From NCBI GenBank assembly GCA_021791995.1, contig JAJYVN010000061.1, positions 1-12,152 of the forward strand: a stretch of 12,152 bases of DNA, given 5' to 3'. Positions 6,391-12,152 of this stretch are shown here, one piece after another. The position numbers were made by a program, and so were the translations under genes. The number at the start of each line of letters is the position of its first letter. Position 1 is the first letter of the stretch. Source of the DNA: Bacillota bacterium (GTDB lineage Bacteria > Bacillota > Sulfobacillia > RBS10-35 > JAJYVN01). The notes under the pieces were generated by a model. It saw only the letters and a program-made list of their open reading frames with translations, ran no database searches and had not been told where the DNA came from.

Positions 6391-7122
6391 ATGAGTCCGC
6401 GTCGGATCCTACCACTGGCGCATCGCAGGGCAATTGAGGCGTTTGGTCCAGACTTTGACCTTGGTCAGATTACCTCCGCTGAGGAGGAGTATGCGCGTAC
6501 GCTGCCGCGGCAGCCGGAGGTGGATCCGGCGCTGTTGGAACGTGCCGCCCGGTCGGTTCATGGTGTGTACCGTTGTCACATTGTTCCGGACCGCGCCAAC
6601 GTCGTACCAAAACGCGTACGCATCCTGTCGCGCAATGACCGCCGCGGTGCAGTGGCGAAGGACATTCAGAGTGCTTGGTTTGCCCTGTTTGGGCTGTATG
6701 TGCCCCGAACGCGCTTTGAGGTGGTTCCGCTGCAGGGGGCGATGGACAGCGTACTGCCTCGGCGCGTCGTGCTGCGTTCGTGTGTGGAGGAGCGCACGGT
6801 CGCGGGGAGCTCTGTCACCGTGCGCCTCACGTATGGAGAGAAGCTCTGGGAGGGACGGGCCAGCTCGGCCGTGATCCGTGCCATGGAGGGATTGGCGGCC
6901 GATGCGACCTTGCAGGCAGTGCGCTTGGCTGGTGTCTCTGCCAGTATCGAGGGGGTTACACTTACGCACGTAGGTCTTAAAGAGGTCGTTGTTGTCTCCG
7001 TGGAAACCGGCGACGAACACCCGCACTTTGGGGTATCAGCCGTGCGTGATGGCGTGGGCCCCGCTGCCGCGCGGGCCGTCTTGGCCGCGCTGAACCGTTT
7101 GATCCAGCGCAGCCTGAGCTGA
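6391..7122 (+). CDS. Conserved-looking hypothetical alpha/beta protein Y
   Basis: The product is 243 aa from ATG 6391. No signal peptide or membrane segment is seen. After a polar N-terminal helical part (1-57), a module of about 58-115 runs strand, helix, strand, with KRVRILSRNDRRGAVAKDI followed by QSAWFALFGLYVPRTRFEVV. It resembles, from memory, small uncharacterised proteins with a 'vRDIeSALlAqFGi.vdhr.IsV' segment in GC-rich Gram-positives. A second module (about 125-243) has alternating strands (VTVRLTYGEKLWEGRASSA), a helix (EGLAADATLQAVRLAG), strands (VVVVSVETG) and a final helix (AARAVLAALNRLIQRSL). No catalytic motif stands out, so a regulatory or binding role is possible but not shown. 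It is probably co-transcribed with X (13-nt gap) and precedes secA. Confidence 0.85.
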   Translation: MSPRRILPLAHRRAIEAFGPDFDLGQITSAEEEYARTLPRQPEVDPALLERAARSVHGVYRCHIVPDRANVVPKRVRILSRNDRRGAVAKDIQSAWFALFGLYVPRTRFEVVPLQGAMDSVLPRRVVLRSCVEERTVAGSSVTVRLTYGEKLWEGRASSAVIRAMEGLAADATLQAVRLAGVSASIEGVTLTHVGLKEVVVVSVETGDEHPHFGVSAVRDGVGPAAARAVLAALNRLIQRSLS

Positions 7123-7129
7123 GGCTGCG

Positions 7130-7158
7130 TTGCTCGGGGGGAGGCGCGATGCTACACT
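7130..7158 (+). promoter_or_regulatory. Likely secA promoter
   Basis: TTGCTC (7130-7135) and TACACT (7153-7158) are separated by exactly 17 nt, and a TGC extended -10 (7150-7152) precedes the hexamer. Consensus matches are 3/6 and 4/6. Transcription would start near 7165, about 25 nt before the secA start codon. It sits in the largest gap of the array (67 nt between Y and secA), as expected if secA-prfB can be transcribed separately. Confidence 0.55.
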
Positions 7159-7172
7159 AGTTCGGTCCTTCA

Positions 7173-7181
7173 GGGAGGTGG
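7173..7181 (+). promoter_or_regulatory. Ribosome binding site that fixes the secA start
   Basis: GGGAGGTGG lies about eight bases before GTG 7190. This supports GTG 7190, giving the family-typical N-terminus MLGVLRRML, over an in-frame TTG 60 nt upstream that would overlap the promoter. Confidence 0.8.
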
Positions 7182-7189
7182 GTTCCGCC

Positions 7190-9997
7190 GTGTTGGGTGT
7201 ATTACGTCGGATGTTGAACGCGAACGAGCGGGACATCCGCCGTCTTCGGGAGGTAGCCCAGGAGATCACTGCCTTGGAACCGGAGATGGAGGCACAGAGT
7301 GATGCCGAGTTGGCGCATCAGACGGTGGCGTTCAAAGAGCGCCTTGAGCGGGGCGAGCCACTCGATGACCTGCTCGTTGAGGCGTTCGCAGTGGTGCGGG
7401 AAGCCAGCCGGAGGGTCCTTGGTCAGCGCCCGTTCGACGTTCAGTTGATGGGTGGGGTCGTGCTGCACGAAGGGCGCATCGCCGAGATGAAGACTGGCGA
7501 GGGCAAGACACTCGTCGCAACCCTACCGTCCTACCTGAATGCCCTCACGGGCAAGGGTGTCCACGTTGTGACGGTTAACGACTACCTTGCCAAGCGCGAT
7601 AGCCAGTGGATGGGTCAGATCCACCGCTTCCTCGGTCTCCGCGTTGGCGTGATTCTTCAGGGATTAGACAGTGCCGCACGTCGGTATAACTACGCAGCGG
7701 ACATCACCTATGGCACCAACAGCGAATTCGGCTTCGATTACCTGCGCGATAATATGGCGCTGGATCGGGCGGATCTCTCCCAGCGCGGGCTCCACTTCGC
7801 CATCATCGATGAGGTCGACTCGATTCTCATTGATGAGGCCCGCACACCCCTGATCATCTCCGACGTGGTGGAGAAGCCGCGGGAGTTGTTCTATCGCTTT
7901 GCCAAGGTGGCCGAGGAGCTGGTTGCAGAGGAAGACTACAACGTTGATGAGAAGCTGAAGACGGTGGCTCCCACCGAGGCGGGTGTGCATAAGGTCGAGC
8001 AAGCGCTTAATGTGGAGAACCTCTTTGATGTTCAGAATATGAATCTGTCTCACTACCTAGACAATTCCCTCAAGGCGAAGGCGCTCTTCCACAAGGACCG
8101 GGATTACATCGTCAAGGACGGCGAGGTTATCCTCGTCGACGAGTTCACTGGACGTCTCATGTTCGGGCGGCGGTACGGGCATGGCCTGCACGAGGCCATC
8201 GAGGCCAAAGAGGGCTGCAAGATTCCACAGGGGACGCAGACGATGGCCACGATCACCTATCAGAACTACTTCCGCCTCTATGAAAAGCTTGCAGGAATGA
8301 CGGGTACTGCCGCCACAGAAGAGCAGGAATTCCAGAAGATCTATAAGCTGGATGTGGTCGTAGTTCCGACGAATCTGCCCATGGTTCGCAAGGACTTCCC
8401 TGATCTCATCTACAAGACGGCGGCCGGCAAGTTTCGCGCGGTGGTGTCTGAAATTGAGGAGTGCCACCGGCGTGGCCAACCGGTGCTTGTTGGTACGGTC
8501 GATATCGCGAAGAGTGAGCGCCTTGCGAGTATGCTCGAGAAAGTGGGGATTCCCCACCAGGTGCTCAACGCCAAGCACCATGAACGCGAGGCCGAGATCG
8601 TGGCGCAGGCGGGGCGCGAGGGTGCTGTCACGATTGCCACGAACATGGCGGGTCGCGGTACCGACATCCTGCTGGGAGGTAATCCCGAATTCCTGGCGCG
8701 CCACAAGATGCGCCAAGAGGGAACCCTCCCCGAGTTGATTGAGGTTGCGGCGGAGAAGGTGCCGCCTGATCTAGACGAATTGGCGGCTCGCTTGGGTGAG
8801 CAATGGAATGAATCGATCGACATCGATGCCTTGCGCGAGCATTACGTGGATCTCGTCGCTTCGTTTCGAGCCCAGACGGAGGGCGAGCGCCATCGCGTCA
8901 TTAACGCCGGTGGGCTGCACATCATCGGAACCGAACGTCACGAGTCACGGCGCATTGACAATCAGTTGCGGGGGCGCAGCGGACGCCAGGGGGATCCGGG
9001 TAGCTCGCACTTCTATCTCTCCCTCGAGGATGACCTGATGCGCCTGTTTGGGCCAGACCGGATTCGCGGTCTCATGGAGCGTCTCGGATTCTCCGAAGAT
9101 GAACCGATTGAGCATCCTTGGGTAACCAATGCCATCGAGAAGGCGCAGCGCACCGTTGAGGGCCGGAATTTCGATGCCCGCAAGCACGTCCTGGACTATG
9201 ACGACGTGATGAATCAGCAGCGCACCGTCTTCTATCGCCAGCGCCATGACATCCTTACCTCGGATGACTGCCATCCTTTCGTGGAGGGCTTGCTGGCGGA
9301 TCTGGTGAACGATTTGGTGGCGACGCACTGCCCGGAGGCAGCGGATCCGGAGGAGTGGGACTTCCCTGGTTTGATCCAGGGCTGTGAGCAGTTCTTGTGC
9401 GACACAGGCATGCTTTCGGCGGACGAGTTGCCACTCGGTCGCGACGCACTTTCCCAACAACTCCTTGAAGTCGCGTCGGTTGCTTACGGCAAGCGGCAAT
9501 CGCTTTTGACGCCGGAATACATGCGTTTGCTGGAGCGCCAAACGTTGCTCCGCATTATCAATAGTCAGTGGATCGACCATCTGGAGGCAATGGACGACCT
9601 CCAGGAGGGTATCGGGTTGCGCGCCTATGGTCAGTTGGATCCACTCGCGCAGTATCGGATTGAAGCTTACGATCTGTTTCAGGACCTTGTGCGCCACATC
9701 CGTGAGGACGTGGTCCGTGCGATCTATCACATGCAGGTAGTCATTCAATATACGCCCGAACAGCAGGCCCAGCTGGAACGCCAGTGGGAGGTGGCCCGGC
9801 GGATGGTCGCCCAGATGGCGGCGGGTGGTACGCCCCAGGGGACCGCTACCCCTGCGCCACCTCCTGCGGCGGCACCGCAGCCTGCTCCGCTGCCGCCGCC
9901 TGAGCCTGCCACTTCCGCGCCGGTGCGGAGAGTGGGACGGAACGACCCCTGTCCGTGTGGCAGTGGTAAGAAGTATAAGCATTGCCATGGTCGGTAG
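7190..9997 (+). CDS. secA: Protein translocase ATPase SecA
   Basis: The product is 935 aa. SecA is the cytoplasmic motor that drives secretory preproteins through SecYEG. Seen: Walker A MKTGEGKT (100-107), the DEVD box (207-210) in IIDEVDSILIDEARTPLII, the preprotein cross-linking region after it, second-half helicase motifs including TNMAGRGTDILLGGNPEF and QLRGRSGRQGDPGSS, and helical scaffold and wing domains. A Pro/Ala-rich linker of about 40 residues follows, then a C-terminal SEC-C zinc motif CPCGSGKKYKHCHG, usually linked to SecB or ribosome/lipid contact. GTG 7190 gives motif numbering equal to Bacillus SecA. The gene is followed after 38 nt by prfB, the standard Bacillota arrangement. 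Nothing appears broken. Confidence 0.98.
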   Translation: MLGVLRRMLNANERDIRRLREVAQEITALEPEMEAQSDAELAHQTVAFKERLERGEPLDDLLVEAFAVVREASRRVLGQRPFDVQLMGGVVLHEGRIAEMKTGEGKTLVATLPSYLNALTGKGVHVVTVNDYLAKRDSQWMGQIHRFLGLRVGVILQGLDSAARRYNYAADITYGTNSEFGFDYLRDNMALDRADLSQRGLHFAIIDEVDSILIDEARTPLIISDVVEKPRELFYRFAKVAEELVAEEDYNVDEKLKTVAPTEAGVHKVEQALNVENLFDVQNMNLSHYLDNSLKAKALFHKDRDYIVKDGEVILVDEFTGRLMFGRRYGHGLHEAIEAKEGCKIPQGTQTMATITYQNYFRLYEKLAGMTGTAATEEQEFQKIYKLDVVVVPTNLPMVRKDFPDLIYKTAAGKFRAVVSEIEECHRRGQPVLVGTVDIAKSERLASMLEKVGIPHQVLNAKHHEREAEIVAQAGREGAVTIATNMAGRGTDILLGGNPEFLARHKMRQEGTLPELIEVAAEKVPPDLDELAARLGEQWNESIDIDALREHYVDLVASFRAQTEGERHRVINAGGLHIIGTERHESRRIDNQLRGRSGRQGDPGSSHFYLSLEDDLMRLFGPDRIRGLMERLGFSEDEPIEHPWVTNAIEKAQRTVEGRNFDARKHVLDYDDVMNQQRTVFYRQRHDILTSDDCHPFVEGLLADLVNDLVATHCPEAADPEEWDFPGLIQGCEQFLCDTGMLSADELPLGRDALSQQLLEVASVAYGKRQSLLTPEYMRLLERQTLLRIINSQWIDHLEAMDDLQEGIGLRAYGQLDPLAQYRIEAYDLFQDLVRHIREDVVRAIYHMQVVIQYTPEQQAQLERQWEVARRMVAQMAAGGTPQGTATPAPPPAAAPQPAPLPPPEPATSAPVRRVGRNDPCPCGSGKKYKHCHGR

Positions 9998-10021
9998 AGG
10001 GTAGTCGCGTTGGTCCGAGAC

Positions 10022-10028
10022 AGGGAGG
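10022..10028 (+). promoter_or_regulatory. Ribosome binding site for prfB
   Basis: AGGGAGG stands seven bases before ATG 10036. It fixes the start of the short zero-frame that leads into the frameshift site. Without this start, the long downstream frame would lack the N-terminal helix of RF2. Confidence 0.8.
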
Positions 10029-10035
10029 CTGCTGC

Positions 10036-11173
10036 ATGCGTTGGGATGAAGTGAGTGGGTTGTGCTCCAATCTCCGCGTTCGAGTCGACGAGATTCGGAG
10101 GTCTCTTTGACTCGCCCGCCGTGCAGGAGGAGATTGCGCGCCTGGAGGCCCAGACGGCTGACCCGGGATTTTGGAGCGACCCAGCGGTTGCCCGGCATAC
10201 CCTGGAGCGCCTGGAGGAGCGACGCGCGCCCCTGGAGCGGATCCATACGGTCGACGCGCGTTTGAAGAATCTTGAAACGCTGCTCCTTTTGGGGCAGGAG
10301 GCACCAGGGGATGCGGAGCTTTTGGAGGAGGCATCCCTGGAGGCTCCCGCGTGCGAGCGCGCTGTGGAGTCCCTGGAGATGGGCCTGCTTCTCACGGGTC
10401 CGTATGACAAAGGCGATGCGATCCTCGCCATTCATCCTGGCGCGGGGGGGACCGAGTCGCAAGACTGGGCCGAGATGCTCCTGCGGATGTATCGTCGCTG
10501 GACCGAGCGGAGCGGATTTCGCGCGGAGATTCTCGACCTTCTCGAGGGCGACGAGGCGGGCATTAAGAGCGCGACCCTTTCCGTTCAGGGTCCAAACGCT
10601 TATGGTTTGCTTCACGCCGAGAAAGGGGTTCATCGTCTGGTCCGGATCTCCCCCTTTGACGCGGCCGCGCGTCGGCATACATCCTTTGCGTCGGTCGATG
10701 TCCTGCCGAACCTCCCGGATGATGGGGCAGAGGGTGTCGAAATTCGGCCCGAGGACCTCGAGATGGACACCTATCGTTCCAGTGGCGCGGGGGGGCAACA
10801 CGTTAATAAGACGGAGTCGGCCGTCCGGATCACGCATAAGCCGACCGGCATTGTGGTCACCTGCCAGAACGAGCGTAGCCAATACTCCAATCGAGACACC
10901 GCCATGCGCATCTTGCGCGCGAAACTGGCCGAACGCGCTGCGGAGGAGCGGGAGCGCGAATTGGCCGCTGTCCGAGGGAAGGTTGGCGATATCGCCTTCG
11001 GCAACCAGATCCGGTCGTATGTGTTGCACCCATACAGCCTCGTCAAGGATCATCGGACCGGGGCTGAAGTCGGGGACGTACAGGGCGTGATGGACGGGGA
11101 GATTGATCCATTCATCACGGCCTTTCTCCTTCGCAAGCGGCAGGAGGCCGTTGCGGCAGGGAGCGATGCGTGA
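10036..11173 (+). CDS. prfB: Peptide chain release factor 2, expressed by programmed +1 frameshift
   Basis: RF2 reads UGA and UAA stops and triggers peptide release. Translation starts at ATG 10036 and runs 24 codons, ending ...DEIRRSL, then meets TGA at 10108-10110. A +1 slip on CTT skips T10108 and continues GAC TCG CCC (DSPAVQEEI...) to the stop at 11171-11173, giving 378 aa, slightly longer than E. coli RF2. Joined coordinates: 10036-10107 and 10109-11173. Seen: the stop-reading tripeptide Ser-Pro-Phe (205-207) in RISPFDAAARRHTSF, and the catalytic GGQ (252-254) in SSGAGGQHVNKTESAVRIT. These positions nearly match E. coli. Automatic callers may choose a false start at 10055, which adds 18 wrong residues. 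The gene follows secA and overlaps the next gene by 4 nt (GTGA). Confidence 0.97.
10096..10111 (+). promoter_or_regulatory. prfB programmed +1 frameshift site
   Basis: CGGAGG TCT CTT TGA C has all classical elements: a Shine-Dalgarno-like hexamer three bases upstream of the slippery CTT codon, then TGA followed by C, a poor termination context. RF2 terminates at this stop when abundant. When RF2 is scarce the ribosome slips and makes more RF2. This autoregulation is well established for prfB. The elements here are seen directly. Confidence 0.95.
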
Positions 11174-11949
11174 TCGACGAAGGCAATCGGGTCTGGTTGT
11201 TGGACGTGCCCGTTGATCGCCTCAGTGTTCGGCGCGGGATGGATCGCGTGGTCGTCTGGCTCAGTAGGGGTAAGACGGGGTCCCACTGCCGGCTGATCCT
11301 GACACCCAACCCCGAGGTGATCATGGAGGCGCGTCAAAGTGCCGCCTTGCTGACCTTGTTGCAGTCTGCTGATCTTGCGCTGGCTGATGGGGTCGGCGTG
11401 GTATGGGCCTTGCGGCACTGCGGTATGGGGAGGACTGAGCGGGTTCCTGGCGTGGAGTTCATGTATGCCCTGCTCTCGATGGCCGCTCTTCGTGGCCATT
11501 CGGTGTACTTTCTTGGGGCGACGCCAGACGTGCTCCCGAGCGCGGTGAACCGGGCCCGAGCCCTCTGGCCGAACCTATCCGTGGCGGGGTTCCGTGACGG
11601 GTATTACCCACTCGAAGCCGAACCCGATGTGGTTTTGGCTATCGCGGAGGCGCGGCCGGATATCCTGATTGTCGGTATGGGGTCGGCCAAGCAGCATGCG
11701 CTCCTCGCGCGCCATGCGCATCGTCTTCCTGTCGTCGTGGCGATGGCGGTCGGTGGGGCCCTGGACGTGCTGGCCGATGAACACAAGCGGGCGCCGCGGC
11801 TCTGGCGATCCGCGGGCCTGGAGTGGCTGTGGCGTCTGGGTCGGGAACCGTGGCGCTGGCGTCGGCAAATAGCCCTGCCGCGTTTTGCCTTTACTGTGCT
11901 TCGGTTGGGCAGGCGCGCTGTCTCCTTGGTGCCGCCCACGAGATCATAG
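11170..11949 (+). CDS. tagA: WecG/TagA/CpsF-family (GT26) glycosyltransferase
   Basis: The product is 259 aa, usual for the family. TagA-type enzymes transfer N-acetylmannosamine (WecG: its uronic acid) from UDP onto a lipid-linked GlcNAc at the membrane, an early step in wall teichoic acid or related surface polymers. Seen: TPNPE (45-49), DG (73-74) with Asp73 in the place of the proposed catalytic base, Arg91 in ERVPG at the same 18-residue spacing as in characterised TagA, YFLGATP (113-119), and a basic Trp-rich C-terminus EWLWRLGREPWRWRR (218-232) typical of the membrane-docking tail. The family's PKQE motif reads AKQH here (173-176). GTG 11170 overlaps the prfB stop (GTGA), with AGGGAG upstream. 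The donor and exact polymer cannot be told from this window. The symbol follows the family, not proven substrate. Confidence 0.92.
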   Translation: MIDEGNRVWLLDVPVDRLSVRRGMDRVVVWLSRGKTGSHCRLILTPNPEVIMEARQSAALLTLLQSADLALADGVGVVWALRHCGMGRTERVPGVEFMYALLSMAALRGHSVYFLGATPDVLPSAVNRARALWPNLSVAGFRDGYYPLEAEPDVVLAIAEARPDILIVGMGSAKQHALLARHAHRLPVVVAMAVGGALDVLADEHKRAPRLWRSAGLEWLWRLGREPWRWRRQIALPRFAFTVLRLGRRAVSLVPPTRS

Positions 11950-12004
11950 CCGTCAGGAGCAGAGCCCTTTCCACCCAAGCCTGACGGGTCGTTCGATTGT
12001 TTTG
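11950..12004 (+). terminator. Weak terminator candidate after the glycosyltransferase gene
   Basis: CCGTCAGG (11950-11957) and CCTGACGG (11980-11987) form a perfect 8-bp inverted repeat starting right after the stop codon, with a 22-nt loop. The nearest T-run (TTTT, 12000-12003) is about 12 nt downstream, so this is not a classical intrinsic terminator. It may slow decay of the message or be coincidental. Confidence 0.3.
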
Positions 12005-12015
12005 CAAGGTTGCCT

Positions 12016-12152
12016 GTGCGCTTTGCCGACCGTGTGCGATGGCGGCTCCACAGGGCCTTCTCCCAAGGTGGCGCAGGTTCCTGTGCGGTGGAAGCGAACA
12101 GTCTCGCTGGGGGGCAGGGGCGAGTGGGACCGATCGCCGCGTTGGAACGCGG
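12016..12152 (+). CDS. Possible partial ORF running off the right edge
   Basis: From GTG 12016 the frame stays open for 45 codons to the window end, beginning MRFADRVRWRLHRAFSQGG. AAGGT (12006-12010) stands at suitable distance as a ribosome binding site, and the third-position GC bias is similar to the neighbouring genes. No family is recognised, and an open stretch this short is not rare in GC-rich DNA. The region could instead be a non-coding leader for a gene further right. Confidence 0.3.
   Translation, partial: MRFADRVRWRLHRAFSQGGAGSCAVEANSLAGGQGRVGPIAALER

Noticed and set aside
8945..11053. Very long minus-strand open frame (about 700 codons)
   Set aside because: It lies opposite secA and prfB, both certain from motifs. 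Its translation is rich in Arg, His and Gln without domains, as expected for an antisense shadow in GC-rich DNA, and no ribosome binding site was found.
312..11949. CRISPR arrays, tRNA or rRNA genes, prophage or toxin-antitoxin genes
   Set aside because: No regularly spaced repeats, tRNA-like cloverleaf or such proteins were seen on reading; the space is nearly filled by nine recognised or well-supported genes.
12115..12152. T-box riboswitch antiterminator (GTGGGACCG and TTGGAACGCGG resemble the T-box core)
   Set aside because: The TGGNACCG match is partial, no specifier stem or AGUA-type stem I motifs are visible upstream, and the same bases read as an open coding frame. The window ends too soon to decide.

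Overview
The window holds nine complete genes, all on the + strand and tightly packed. A broken transposase-type recombinase sits on the minus strand at the left edge, and a possible partial gene runs off the right edge. The DNA is GC-rich by eye, ribosome binding sites are strong (AGGAGG type), and GTG starts are common. The gene set is typical of Bacillota: a long-form hpf, secA, a frameshifted prfB, a CtpB-like protease, uvrB and a TagA/WecG glycosyltransferase. I infer a GC-rich member of Bacillota or a close relative. The genus cannot be fixed from this sequence alone.

Left edge (1-311): the minus strand reads as the N-terminal part of an IS607-family serine recombinase (TnpA), with two in-frame stops and no normal start codon. 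Between it and the first gene lie about 150 bases containing several short inverted repeats.

Region 312-2512: a membrane-anchored S41/PDZ carboxy-terminal processing protease overlaps by 4 nt (ATGA) a class-A beta-lactamase-fold serine hydrolase. The hydrolase has no visible signal peptide and lacks the usual deacylating glutamate motif. Region 2588-5171: uvrB, with its own likely promoter and a leader hairpin, is followed 1 nt later by hpf, which makes the ribosome hibernation factor. Region 5172-7122: two genes of unknown function follow. X (401 aa) has a degenerate nucleotidyltransferase-like N-terminal half plus a motif-rich C-terminal half. Y (243 aa) is a small alpha/beta protein. They lie between hpf and secA, which are usually direct neighbours in Bacillus.

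Region 7190-11949: secA has its own likely extended -10 promoter. It is followed by prfB, whose reading frame is interrupted by the classic CTT-TGA-C programmed +1 frameshift, and then by a TagA/WecG-type glycosyltransferase that overlaps prfB by 4 nt (GTGA). Downstream are an 8-bp inverted repeat and a weakly supported partial ORF.

Most of the window is core cell machinery: protein quality control, excision repair, ribosome hibernation, export, termination and envelope polymer synthesis. The least explained parts are the X-Y pair, the glutamate-less beta-lactamase-fold protein and the recombinase relic.
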